Source: Lucinisca nassula
Lineage: Eukaryota; Mollusca; Bivalvia; Lucinida; Lucinidae
Length of the DNA: 64,000 nucleotides
Assembly: GCA_963580285.1 (NCBI GenBank)
Contig: OY757026.1
Span: 47,547,431-47,611,430, forward strand
Reading direction: 5' to 3'
The position numbers and the translations under genes were made by a program. Shown here in pieces: positions 9,973 through 21,189 of the stretch (positions within the stretch are counted from its first letter, which is position 1; the number at the start of each line of letters is the position of its first letter). The notes under the pieces are model-generated. The model saw nothing but the letters and a program-made list of their open reading frames with translations. It made no database searches and was not told the DNA's origin.

Positions 9973-10990
9973 CGGTTACTTTGTGACATTTTTGATGGAT
10001 TATAGCGACTGTTTATTGTGCATCTGTTGTAAAAAGTTGTCTCTATGTCATAAACACACCTTACAACCCAAAACCCTTTTTTGTTTTAAGAATGATCAAG
10101 CGCATGCCGTACATATTGTGATTTTTCAACTAAAGGGCAAATATGTATCGTTCCTCTTGGCTGTTTCTTGAAAATTGGCGCTTATAATGGGTAAAAACGT
10201 CAAGATTCGGGTTTTCATATCCGTGTTTGTTGTTCCAATTGTTCCGTGTTTAGTGTACTCAGACTCAACACATGATCCGTGGTAAGGTGTACCCGTGTTT
10301 CAAGGTAGTGAGCCAAGAAAAATCGGTACGATTTTTATTCTAAATGTTTTTATGAATTATTAAAAATAGTATACTTACTTCGATGCCTAGAGGCATGAAA
10401 AACCCAAGAATGCTCGTGTATATGTCATTTATTTCTGATTGATAGACCCTTAAAACTTGAAGTTTTGTTTTTCTACCTATTTTGGCCTAATTTATGGCTT
10501 TGATTTCCCTTCTCTGACCGTGTCATAACTTAGAATTTGGACAAAACAACAAAAACACAATCTGTTGTCATCGCAAAACCAACAGAAAAACGTAAATCGT
10601 GATGTGTTCGACAAAATAAAGGAAACATTGAACTCACACTTCTCCTGTCAAAAAAAAGACGGTAGCGTTTGTTGTACTCAGTCGCGTCACGTTGTACCGC
10701 GGTAACCGGTGTGGGTAAGTCGCCTCCAGTTGGGATTTTTACATTGGGAGATACAGTTTTACTGAGATTCGTACTGTATCAAACTAACCACTTTGCAACG
10801 ACTTCTACATAATGACATTATCAAAGAACTTATTTATAATTTTAAAACCCTGTGAAAAAAGAAATCCGAAACCTGCTTCCCCTTAAACATGGAATAGTCT
10901 TGCCACGCTTGAACGTTGAACTCTCAGAGGTCGTTGATAAACTATACCTGTGCCTGATGCACCGTAATGACCTCTTGTGGGGAAGAGGGA
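9973..10990. other. Non-coding stretch, includes inverted dispersed repeat
   Basis: 10190-10760 matches 5400-5930 in reverse. The 62-codon frame at 9983-10171 has no recognisable domain and is probably chance. Confidence 0.45.
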
Positions 10991-10999
10991 GCTGGTAAC

Positions 11000-11175
11000 T
11001 ACATTCCAACCTGTATTAAGCAAGCACCTAAGGGATAACCAAAATGTGCTTGCTTAAGACAGGTGCTTGCTTAATACAGGTGAAATTTAATGCATTTGCC
11101 TTTTTGGGAACCAAACGCATGCTTGCTTAAGACAGGGTGCTTGCTTAATAGAGGTGGCCACTAAGACAGGTTTTA
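11000..11175. repeat. Cluster of GTGCTTGCTTAATACAGGT motifs
   Basis: The motif TGCTTGCTTAA(T/G)ACAGGT occurs four times in plus orientation, with one inverted ACCTGTATTAAGCAAGCACC-like copy at the left (about 11007-11030). It ends with CACTAAGACAGGTTTTACTG. This arrangement resembles the end of an interspersed element, not a gene. Confidence 0.65.
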
Positions 11176-11454
11176 CTGTATGCTGATTGTGGATCGCTTA
11201 TTTCCTGTATTGTTTTCTTAATTGTTACTTACTCTTCCTCTTGGTGCCATTGGTAGACTATTATCTCTGATTGTGGCTTTTCCTGGGTGTCTGTTTCTTT
11301 AATTTTTTATGGGGCGATGAAAATTGTCTTTTACTTTTTTTTGCAACTCGAAGAGCGTTTCATGCAGAATTTAAGCAACGCCTGCTGTCTTCATCACATC
11401 AAGAAGTTGAAAATGACACGTAAAAATTTTAACAGAAAATGCTGGGATATATTT

Positions 11455-11593
11455 TACCATCAATTTAAGCATCACTTTCAATGACCAAAACATTTTTGCC
11501 GTTAATAATGGTTCCTGACAGAACCATGACATGTTTACCAGAAGTAAATCGCAGTGTGTACTGTTGAATAGTGCCCAAATATCAAATTATTAT
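11455..11593. repeat. Segmental duplication, copy A left part
   Basis: CATCAATTTAAGCATCACTT through GCAGTGTGTACTGTTGAA...GCCCAAAT is repeated at about 14836-14982. Copy A continues beyond the 2.6-kb array element at 14195-14725, and the matching copy B continues at 14983-15480. Copy B lacks the array and so shows the unoccupied site. Confidence 0.8.
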
Positions 11594-14194
11594 CCCCTCG
11601 CACAACATAGTTGTGAGGGGGGATATAGCATTTGTCCCGTACGTACGTACGTACGTACGTACGTACTTTGTCAGCGCTCTAGCGCCTACATTTCTTGACC
11701 GATTTTAATATTACTTCACACAAATGTTCCTTATGACAATATCTCGAGCGAGTTCGACTTTCAAGGTCATGACCTCAAGGTCAAGGTCACTGGCTATTTT
11801 TAGAAAAAACTTTGTCATCGCTCTAGCGCTTACATTTCTTCACCAATTTCAATATAACTTCACACAAATGTTCCTTATAAAAATATCTCGAGCGAGTTCG
11901 ACTTTCAAGGTCATGACCTCAAGGTCAAGGTCACTGTGGCTATTTATAGAAAAACTTTGTCATCGCTCTAGCGCCTACATTTCTTCACCAATTTCAATAT
12001 AACTTCACACAAATGTTCCTTATAAAAATATCTCGAGCGAGTTCGACTTTCAAGGTCACGACCTCAAGGTCAAGGTCACTGTGGCTATTTTTAGAAAAAC
12101 TTTGTCATCGCTCTAGCGCCTACATTTCTTCACCAATTTCAATATAACTTCACACAAATGTTCCTTATGACAATATCTCGAGCGACTTCGACTTTCAAGG
12201 TCATGACCTCAAGGTCAAGGTCACTGTGGCTATTTTTAGAAAAACTTTGTCATCACTCTAGCGCCTACATTTCTACACCAATTTCAATATAACTTCACAC
12301 AAATGTTCCTTATGACAATATCTTGAGCGAGTTCGACTTTCAGGGTCATGACCTCAAGGTCAAGGTCACTGTGGCTATTTTTAGAAAAACTTTTTTCATC
12401 GCTCTAGCGCCTACATTTCTTCACCAATTTCAATATTACTTCACACAAATGTTCCTTATGACAATATCTCGAGCGAGTTTGACTTTCAAGGTCATGACCT
12501 CAAGGTCAAGGTCACTGTGGCTATTTTTAGAAAAACTTTGTCATCGCTCTAGCGCCTACATTTCTTCACAAATTTCAATATAACTTCACACAAATGTTCC
12601 TTATAAAAATATCTCGAGCGAGTTTGACTTTCAAGGTCATGGCCTCAAGGTCAAGGTCACTGTGGCTATTTTTTGAAAAACTTTGTCATCGCTCTAGCGC
12701 CTACATTTCTTCACCAATTTCAATATAACTTCACACAAATGTTCCTTATGACACTATCTCGAGCGAGTTTGACCTTCAAGGTCATGACCTCAAGGTCAAG
12801 GTCACTGAAGCTATTTTCAGAAAAACTTTATCATGGCTCTAGCGCCTACATTTTTTTCACCAATTTCATTATAACTTCACACAAATGTTCCTTATAAAAG
12901 TATCTCGGGCATGTTCAACTTTCAAGGTCATGGTCTCAAGGTCAAGGTCACTGTGGCTAGTTTTAGAAAAACATTGTCATTGCTCTAGCACTTACATTTC
13001 TTCACCGATTTCAATATAACTTCACACAAATGTTCCTTATGACAATATCTCTAGCGAGTTCCAATTTCAAGGTCAAGGTCACTATGGCTTTTGTTTTAGA
13101 AAAACTTTGTCATCGCTCCAGCGCCTACATTTCTTCACTTATTTCAATATAACTTCACACAAATGTTTCTTATGACAATACCTCGAACCTGTTCGACTTT
13201 CAAGGTCAAGGTCACTTTGGCTATTTTTAGAAAAACATTGTCATTGCTCTAGCGCTTACATTTTTCCACCAATTTCAATATTACTTCACACAAATGTTCC
13301 TTATGACAATATCTCTAGTGAGTTCCACTTTCAAGGTCAAGGTCACAGTGGCTATTTTTAGAAACACTTTGTTATGGCTCTATCGCTTACATTTCTTCAC
13401 CGATTTCAATATAACTTCACACAAATGTTCCTTATGACAATATCTCGAGCGATTTCGACTTTCAAGGTCAATGTCACTGTGGCTATTTTTAGAAAAACTT
13501 TGTCATCGCTCTAGCGACTTCATTTCTTCCTTGATTTCAATATAGCTTCACACAAATGTTCCTTATGACAATACCTCGAGCGAGTTTGACTTTCAAGGTC
13601 AAGGTCACTGTGGCTATTTTTAGAAAAACTTTGTCATTGCTCTCGCGCCTACATATTTTCACCAATTTCAATATAACTTCACACAAATGTTCCTTATGAC
13701 AATATCTCGAGCTATCTCGACTTTCAAGGTCAAGGTCACTGTGGCTATTTTTAGAAAAACTTTGTCATCGCTCTAGCGCCTACATTTATTGATGGATTTT
13801 TATAGAACTTCACACAAATGTTTCTAATGATAATATCTCGAATTGCTTTGACTTTCAAGATCATGACCTCAAGGTCAAGGTGACTGTTGCTATTTTTAGA
13901 AAAACTTTGTCATCACTCTACCGCCTACATTTATTAACAGATTTTAATATAACTTCACACAAAAAAAAACCTTATCATTATATCTTGAGCAAGATCTTCT
14001 TTCGCGGTCATGGCCTCAAGTCAAGGTCACTATGGCTATTTTTAGAGAAACATTGTCATCACTCTAGAACCTACATTTATTAATGGATTTTTAAACAAAT
14101 TTTACACAAATGTTGCATATGATAATATCTCAAGCAAGTTGGACTTTTGCCATTTCAATGTTTCCACACACAAAGTTGTCTCGTGCGAGGGGAT
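11592..14194. mobile_element. TIR-bounded tandem array element T1 (AGGTCA-rich)
   Basis: The element starts ATCCCCTCGCACAA and ends with the inverted TCGTGCGAGGGGAT. Just inside the left end lies a GTAC microsatellite (11639-11666). Between the ends are about 18 tandem units of 142-146 bp, shortening to about 131 bp to the right where a 14-bp block is lost. Each unit has CTTCACACAAATGTTCC, a TCTCGAGCGAGTTCGAC block, one or more AGGTCA sites, and TCGCTCTAGCGCCTAC. No transposase; all frames inside are chance translations of the array. Bivalve 'pearl'-type elements have a comparable tandem core, but I cannot assign T1 to them. Confidence 0.85.
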
Positions 14195-14237
14195 TTGTAT
14201 CGCATGCGATGCCTTGTTGCTTGTCTTTCTATCTTTT

Positions 14238-14600
14238 CATTACGAAAACACGCCTATACAAATACATTGTAACCTTTATCGCCGAAAAAAAATGAAAATT
14301 TAAAGATGAAAAAGTGTGATATTTTTCTTATTTCTGCTCAAAATATAGATTGTGGGTACTCGTTTGAACTGCCTCATCGAGGCGGTTCTACGGAGTACCC
14401 ACAATCTATATTTTAGAGCAGGAATAAGGATTGTGGATACTCTCTAGAGCCGCCTCATCGAGGCGGTTCTAACGAGTACCCACAGCCTATATTTTAGAGC
14501 AGAGATAAGAAAAATAAGGTTTACCCCTGAAAACCCCAGTTTTACTATATAAAAGAGGGGTTCAAAGGGGTCAAAATTAAATAGGCGTGTTTTCATGATG
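14238..14600 (+). mobile_element. Hairpin MITE family A, full length, double hairpin
   Basis: Left end CATTACGAAAACACGCCTAT and right end GGCGTGTTTTCATGATG form the terminal inverted repeat. The middle carries CTCATCGAGGCGGTTCTA...ACGAGTACCCACA twice, flanked by ATAAG(A) arms. Downstream is a conserved CCCCAGTTTTACTATATAAA block. The extra hairpin distinguishes it from the 281-bp copy at 15002-15282. Confidence 0.88.
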
Positions 14601-14763
14601 CAAGCACTATGATCCGCTTATAAAGTAGGGTCGGTTAACTAACTACCCTAAACGGGAGATAAGGACCTTTTGGACTGCAATGACTATGAAATTCTGTCGC
14701 CTAGATTATCATTCTATTTCCATTAACCCAATTAGTGCCAGAAACCCCAAAACGTGTACCATG

Positions 14764-14828
14764 GCAAACAGTGCAGGCCCAGATCCGACGCCGCAGAACG
14801 CGGTGTCTGATCAGGGCCTCCACTGTTG
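14764..14828. repeat. Small palindromic repeat copy
   Basis: GGCAAACAGTGCAGGCCC...GATCAGGGCCTCCACTGTT, the same family as at 83-149. It sits at the junction between segmental duplication copies A and B. Confidence 0.7.
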
Positions 14829-15480
14829 GGTAAAAATTCATCAATTTGCCATCAACTGAAGCATCATTTTTAATGACCAAAACATTTTTTCATTCAATAA
14901 TGGTTCCTCCCAGAACCACGTTTCTCCAGAAGTAAATCGCAGTGTGTACTCCGTTGAAAAGTGTAGACTCGCCCAAATTATTGCCGGTCTTCCTATCTTT
15001 CCATTACGAAAACACGCCTATACAAATACATTGTAAACTTTATCGCCGAAAACAAAATGAAAATTTTAAGATGAAAAAGTGATATTTTTCTTATTTCTGC
15101 TCAAAATATAGTTTGTGGGTACTCGTTTGAACCGCCTCATCGAGGCGGTTCTAACGAGTACCCACAGTCTATATTTTAGAACAGAGATAAGAAAAATAAG
15201 GTTTACCCCTGAAAACCCCAGTTTTACTTAATAAAATTGGGGTTCAAAGGGGTCAAAATTAAATAGGCATGTTTTCGTGATGCAAGAACTATGATCCGCT
15301 GATAAACTCGAACCCATCAATACCGATATTGAGGTCCGAGTTATTAAGTAGGGTCATTTAACTAACTACCCGACACTGGAGCCAAGGACCTTTTGAACTG
15401 CAATGACCATCATATAACTATGAAATTCTGTCGCCTAGATTATCAGTCTATTTCCATTAATCTGTACAAGTGTCTATAAA
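14829..15480. repeat. Segmental duplication, copy B
   Basis: It matches 11455-11593 and then 14200-14725, including a family A MITE in the same place (15002-15282) and the flank ATGAAATTCTGTCGCCTAGA. It carries an extra piece at about 15308-15345 (CGAACCCATC...GGTCCGAG) that copy A lacks. Confidence 0.8.
15002..15282 (+). mobile_element. Hairpin MITE family A, full length
   Basis: 281 bp between CATTACGAAAACACGCCTAT and the inverted end. It has a single central hairpin with CCGCCTCATCGAGGCGG at the tip and arms of about 50 bp ending in CTTATTTCTGCTC / AGAGATAAGAAAAAT. Confidence 0.88.
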
Positions 15481-15918
15481 ATCGAAGTCCTTTGACAAGT
15501 GCCATATTTTCTGCTTTGACATTAAGCGGAAGCTGGACGGTCAATATCGTGGGTAGAATATCTGTTGCTGAATCATCCATGCGGTATTATCTCGCAAAAT
15601 CTCGGGTGCTAAATCGTAGTTATCGCGGGATCACCATTTTTCCGACAGGCCAGGAATTGTAGTCGTGAAATTTCAAGGTAAGTTGCTATAAGATTAAACA
15701 TATTATATTTTATCTCAGACAGGAAATTCCAAGAAAAGGGGCACTGACAAATAGTGCAGTCCCTGATCAGACGCCGAATTTCGCTTGCAAAACGTTCTAC
15801 TATTTTCTAAATCAGTTTCTATAACACCCCTAAATTTTCAAGAAATTCCATTCAGCATAATATATATTTTGAAACAATTAGTATTAGAAAACGGCGACTT
15901 CCAACATAAACATTTAGT
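15481..15918. other. Unassigned non-coding stretch
   Basis: Only a small-palindrome fragment is seen (15745-15784, AGTGCAGTCCCTGATCAGAC). Confidence 0.4.
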
Positions 15919-16063
15919 TTCTGCTCGAGGCAGTTCTAACGAGAACCAACAATATATTTGTTAGAGCAAAAATAAGAAAAATGTCTCAATTTTTCATCTT
16001 AAAATTTTCGCTTTTTCGGTGGTAAAGTTTACCATGCATTTGTAAAGGCGTGTTTTCGTAATG
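15919..16063 (-). mobile_element. Hairpin MITE family A, half element
   Basis: Carries one hairpin arm (CTCGAGGCAGTTCTAACGAG), AGAGCAAAAATAAGAAAAAT, and the CGGTGGTAAAGTTTACC...GGCGTGTTTTCGTAATG end, inverted relative to 14238-14600. Confidence 0.7.
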
Positions 16064-16898
16064 TTATTTGCAGTATAAAATTCTAACTTTTCTAAAACTA
16101 AGACTGAATAGTCAGGTGAGACCTGTATCTTGGCGGATTTGGTTGCCACGTTTTGTTATATTTTAAACATTGCAAGTCTCGCTACTTTGGACATCTCCTT
16201 TCTGATGCCCGGGACTTCCGTGGAGCGTGGGCCATGTTTGCTGATGTTGGCTCGGTGGGGGACGCCTATCTGGATCGGGCGTCTCTTGCCTGATGTCTGC
16301 AGCTGACATCATGTCTCATGAGCTACGTCGGTCGGTGTGTGCTGGGAGGGGGGATGTGCTGTGTTTGCCGGGTCTTGTCCATCATCCGTTTCGATTTCAA
16401 AACTTTGGGGTTTAGACACACTGATGAAGATTAAATATCAGATAGGCCTCTGTGTCACTAAATTTGGTATAGTTACACCTTATTTACCAATTGCTAAAAA
16501 ATGGCGGGGGATTATTTTGCATAAAAGTAACACCATAACTCAAAACTTACGAGTGTTGTGTAGTACCAAAGACAAGTGTTCTACGAAGAAATTGTTATTA
16601 TTGCAAGGCAGTTTCGCTGAAACACTTAATTTCTAGAAATTGTGAAAATACAGGATAGGAACATAAGTGGCACTGCGATATCTCGGAAGTTACGTCGGCG
16701 ACCCCCATTTTTTTATTTTGAATTACCATCAATTCATTGTACGAAATTTCATTATTTTTACCGTGACATTTAATCGCGTGTTATACGTAAAATAACGTCA
16801 AAAACTAACGAGTGACGTTAAATAACCCCGGTCTAGATAACATAGTCATGGGGAATGTGGGGATAATGGATACATAAAGACACACATATTAAGCAGAC
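16064..16898. other. Unassigned stretch
   Basis: It contains a 99-codon frame (16337-16636, plus) starting after a G-rich segment. The predicted peptide has no domain or repeat that I recognise and no splice or promoter context to support it. Confidence 0.4.
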
Positions 16899-17184
16899 CA
16901 TTACGCAAACACGCTTATACAAATACATTGCCACCTTTATCGCCGAAAAAAAAAATGAAAATTTTATGATGAAAAAGTGTGATATTTTTCTTATTTCTGC
17001 TCAAAAGATATAGATTTTGGGCACTCGTTAGAACCGCCTAATCGAGGCGGTTCTAACGCGTACCCACAATCTATACTTTAGAGCAGAAATAAGAAAAATT
17101 AGGAATACCCCCGGAAACCCCAGTTTTACTATATAAAAGTGGGGTTCGAGGGGGTCGAAATTATATAGGCTTGTTTTCGTGATG
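16899..17184 (+). mobile_element. Hairpin MITE family A, full length
   Basis: CATTACGCAAACACGCTTAT ... AGGCTTGTTTTCGTGATG. The central hairpin is intact (CGCCTAATCGAGGCGG tip) and the TACTATATAAAAGTGGGG block is conserved. Confidence 0.87.
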
Positions 17185-17266
17185 ACACACCAGATTGTAC
17201 ATCTGAGTAAACTTGAACAACCAGCGAAGTTTTAGATAAGTTTGCATACATGCAAAGTATTCACAG

Positions 17267-17535
17267 CATTACTATAACACACCCGTGCGACATAGTGCAC
17301 TTTTTTCATGTCTCTAAAAGTGACTTATATAATGAAAGGGTGTTATATTTTTCTTTTTGGTACACATAGGTCGTGAGTGCTTGTTGGAACTGCCTCGTTG
17401 AGGCGGTTCTAACGAGTATCCACAACCTATGCCTTAGAGCAGAAAAAAAATAATGTATACCCATGTAAACCCCAGTTTTCACCATAAAATGGGATTTACG
17501 AGGATGTTCATTTCAGGGACTTGTTAACATCATGA
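17267..17535. mobile_element. Hairpin MITE, subfamily A'
   Basis: Left end CATTACTATAACACACCCGT, then GCGACATAGTGCAC. Central hairpin ACATAGGTCGTGAGTGCTTG...CTCGTTGAG...ACGAGTATCCACAACC. The right end is not clear. Confidence 0.65.
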
Positions 17536-17635
17536 AACCATCGCTAATCATACAAAGGATGTCTAATGAGCCATTATTGAGTGCTACCTGCTTGAATCGT
17601 GGATTTTTGTTAAACTTACAACAAATATAACACCT

Positions 17636-17885
17636 CTGACACCACTTTGCTTTGGACCGGACTCGTTGGCTTTTTCGGATGTGGGTCTGATTGGCGATCG
17701 GGAGGTCGCGGGTCTGGCACAATTCTTTCGCAGACACTCTTTCCCTTCCACTGATTCAAGAATGGCAGTTGTCAGTTTCTAGCGAAAGAATGTGCACTGC
17801 ACTGGTGTATAAGCCTGCTCTGAAAGACTGTGGTTTGGTAAAGGCACAGGCTTAATCTGAACTTGACTGGGCCAAACAAACACAA
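17636..17885 (+). mobile_element. tRNA-headed SINE family C, degraded
   Basis: The head is eroded (GATCGGGAGGTCGCGGG survives). The body block CACTGATTCAAGAATGGCAG, GCGAAAGAATGTGCACTG and the tail ACTGGGCCAAACAAAC match family C. The 74-codon minus frame over it is chance. Confidence 0.65.
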
Positions 17886-18248
17886 TTAAAAGCTATTAAT
17901 TTGAAGTTTCCGTGTGTTTTTGAGTCCAATCAACTGTTTTAGCGCTGTTTAGATCTTAAAGAGCGTTTTATAATATACGTGATTAGGTCTAGATCTCTAA
18001 AGGTTAGCTATTTGACATGAAATCAATGTTTGCTCTAGATGCAGTTCAATTAAAGTTGTCTTTTAAATACATATTAATGTAGTTCCTACTGTTGTTCTGT
18101 TTGGGACACAAGAGGCATGCAAGGTCTATTTTGGTGAGATCAGGGCCCGAGCTTATAAAACCCTTTTCTTGCTCAAACCATCTGGGGCCCGAGTGCATAA
18201 AGGAGGTGTAGTTTGCTTCCGCGTAAGCTACGACTACCTACAACTGTC
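17886..18248. other. Unassigned non-coding stretch
   Basis: No gene. GGGCCCGAG followed by (C/T)TATAAA or CATAAA occurs twice (about 18145 and 18186). Confidence 0.4.
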
Positions 18249-18461
18249 TTAACCCTTGACCTGCTGAATATTCATATATGCCACACCCAATACTGATTAT
18301 CAACCAATCAGATTATTTGATGCAAATTATTGCAACAAATTCACAATCTGAATGGCAAACAATGTAGATCCTGATCAGATGGCTTCGTCAGAAGCCATCT
18401 GATCTCGATCTTCATTGTTTGGAAAATAAGGCACATCCGGGCTCAGCAGGACAAGAGTTAA
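18249..18461. mobile_element. TTAACCC-ended MITE, copy 1
   Basis: Ends TTAACCCTTGACCTGCTGA and the inverted CTCAGCAGGACAAGAGTTAA. The interior has CCAATCAGATTATTTGATGC and the small palindrome at 18354-18423. It is about 75% similar by eye to 33400-33589. No coding content. The TTAA at each end could include a TTAA target duplication, as in piggyBac-type elements, but this is inference. Confidence 0.75.
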
Positions 18462-18542
18462 ACTTGGAGTGTATAAAGCGGACAAACACCGAACTTAGTT
18501 GCGACTGGAGTAAGACTGGCGTATAGCCATAATAGAATGATG

Positions 18543-18803
18543 TATAGTTCGAACAATTTGACCTGAGACTAACCTTTATGCATTGAATAAATTTTTCAAT
18601 GTTATCGCCTAATACGTCGGCTTTCGTAAACTATTCGTGAATTTTCGGTATCACGTGAATTGCGACCCATTTACAGACCTCTATGTATTGAATAACAATA
18701 TCGCCATTTTCGGGTGACGGCGAAGATAAATAAATACATTCAGTCGGGTGTGAAAATATGTTAATAGAGTTCACCAGTCTCAGGTCAATTTGTTCGAACT
18801 ATA
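18543..18803. mobile_element. 261-bp TIR element (MITE)
   Basis: Terminal inverted repeats of about 27 bp: TAGTTCGAACAATTTGACCT(GAGACT) on the left and its complement on the right. Both are flanked by TA, which would suit a Tc1/mariner-type non-autonomous element. The 66-codon frame starting inside the right repeat is chance. Confidence 0.85.
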
Positions 18804-20007
18804 TCATCTATATCATGTGCGAAATGATTTTTTTAATACACACGATATACACCCTTCAAGCGTTGTATGCCAGAAATCTATGTACAACACATATGTTGTG
18901 CATGTTCTGGGACAATGTCTGCAAGAAAAAAAGACTTTTTAAGGAAATAACATTTTGAGATTTTTGGCCCTTTATAAGGAAAATGCTGAGGATTTAGCAA
19001 TGTGCCGACGTCAAAATTGAAAAGGCAATTTTAAATTTGGTTAGACAAAAGACGAACAAGATTAACTCGAACACAAATGAAAGCATACGCAGGAATTCTT
19101 GTACTACAGGTACTAATCCGCACCAATCCCTCACTTCTGACGTGACAGCGCTAGTTCTCAGACAGGTAACAATGGGGAAATATATAAAATTATATAGGAA
19201 CCCGCAAGTAGCTCATAATAAGAGCTTTCAGGTATAAATTCCGCTCGTGGAAGCCGCTTGGCTATGATTGATTAATTTTATCAGACTCTTCATATAACAT
19301 AAAGTAAACTAATCCCTACGACAGGAATTTTGCAACTCATTAAAATGGTGTTATCATGTAGAAACTATGAGTTGCGTCATGTCAAAAGGTGACTACCATA
19401 TTTACAGTCGGCAAAATATCTCGCTAGTCTGCATATGTGGGCAGTCTGTGCAGTTATCATGGATTCCTATAGGTACTGATTACTAATTATAGAGGTTATG
19501 AACACTTTTCACGCTTATCAGAGCCTGTACTCCTGTACTGCTTTCATCTGCATAAGGTACTTTCTGTATGTAGCAGAGTGTTTAAAGGGTTTCTCAGCAA
19601 AAGCAATAAAACAAACAGCAGGGAATCATTACTGACAGCTATTTTAAACAGCATTTCTCAATGAACTCTGAAACCTCAGTAAAACACTGAATTTGTTCAA
19701 CCAATCAGGTTAGACTGGCAACCCACACGGTGAATAGCATACTTATAGCAGAAGCTAGATGCTCTTGTCTAATGTGCTCTTGGAACCCGACATTGAACCC
19801 ATTAAATCATTTATTCTCATTTATACAAAATATAATTATAACCTCGCAATTGATAGAAAAAGGATCTGCTTCAGTTTGATACCAAATTTGTGAAATAATA
19901 TATATTTAAAATGGCCCAGATTGTAATGGATGCTACTAGGGTTTTTCCTTTTTATATATTTCTAAAAAAAAATAATATCCGCTCATTATAACCTCCTCCC
20001 CCGCCAA
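18804..20007. other. Unassigned non-coding stretch
   Basis: No gene or transposon recognised. About 19331-19377 holds a short inverted repeat (GCAACTCAT...ATGAGTTGC). Confidence 0.4.
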
Positions 20008-20039
20008 CCCCCCCCCCCCCCCCCCCCCACACACACACC
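20008..20039. repeat. Poly-C then AC repeat
   Basis: 21 C residues followed by ACACACACAC. It gives a spurious glycine-rich minus-strand frame. Confidence 0.95.
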
Positions 20040-21189
20040 TATTCGATAGATCTATGTTATAACTACAGTTTTGTGGTAAAATATTGAAAAAAAAAATAAG
20101 GTGGCCCACGAGGTTGCAGAATATAGCTATATTTGACAAAATACAACAGGCAGATGTGTCACACTCTGTTTAATTTCACACCAGCTTACACAGGTCAGAC
20201 GACCGGTAAAAGGGAATTAATCGACGGAATATCGATAACCGGCGAGAAAGTTCCTGTAGTACGATAATTCCTGGTCCCGCGCTAAAACGACTTTGAGAAG
20301 GAGCTTAAATTGGTATATGCGTTCTATCACCATAAGCGATTACATTCAGAAACCCTACTTTGGCGTGAAATCCTTGTTTGATTATATCTATTTGGGCATC
20401 TATGCTAGGAAATTGCACATAGCGATGCATAAGTCATTTGAGAGCCAAACCAATCTGTCTGATAATCCTGCATGCAGTTGATCTAGTCACAAACTGCATT
20501 GCTCGCCAAATATCCCAACTCAACAAGGCTCTGGATAAATAATTTAGGCTCTGAATTTCGGCTGAAATCGCACTCTGTCGCTGCGTAGGATGTTCCAAGT
20601 CAGAGCGGAGCTCATTAATTGAAAATTCGAATAAATCTGTAGAGAAGTCATAAAGCTCAATATCATTTTGAATTCAAAATCATTTTGAATTCCAAAGGAG
20701 TCTCTAAATACCCGTTCTCTCCTTAAAATTCTCCCATACGGTAAATCGTCAAACCAGTGTACGATTCCACAAAATAATGCAAAATAATCACGTCTATAAT
20801 AATCTCCTACCTAATAGGCGTTACATTATGAGTGAGTTTACGACCATGTTTACGACACGCCTTGGTTGTGCACGCCGTGTAAGTTTCTGCGACAATTTTA
20901 CGACGGCCCATGATCATGAACTTTGTGCTGCACAATAACAGTTGTTGACATTATTCATATTTATGAGCAGGACACTAATCCAAGCAGAAAAATACCTATT
21001 TTTATAATGATAGGCATTCTGGCAAGTACTATATTTGATATATTTGATATGTCGATAACTAACGACGTTGTTAGTTTTGAACAACTGGCTCCTGTATTTT
21101 TATAAAACGTTTGTATAGTGATTTAGTCCGCTTTTTTTTCTGATTAAAACTCCAAACATTCGTTATGGGCGAGGTTTCCAGTCATTACG
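20040..21189. other. Unassigned stretch
   Basis: Several short frames, none with a recognisable domain. A local duplication TCATTTTGAATTC at about 20662 and 20679. Confidence 0.4.

Noticed and set aside
11724..12897. Several 74-92-codon plus-strand frames with repeated peptide RASSTFKVMTSRSRSL
   Set aside because: They are translations of the T1 tandem units; the same DNA repeats beyond the frames with stops in others, and no codon constraint is seen.
11700..14100. Regularly spaced repeats that could suggest a CRISPR array
   Set aside because: Whole 131-146-bp units repeat, with no unique spacers, and the genome is clearly animal.
16337..16636. 99-codon plus-strand frame as a candidate host gene
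   Set aside because: No domain, signal, splice-site support or repeat family could be recognised; length is compatible with chance in 64 kb.
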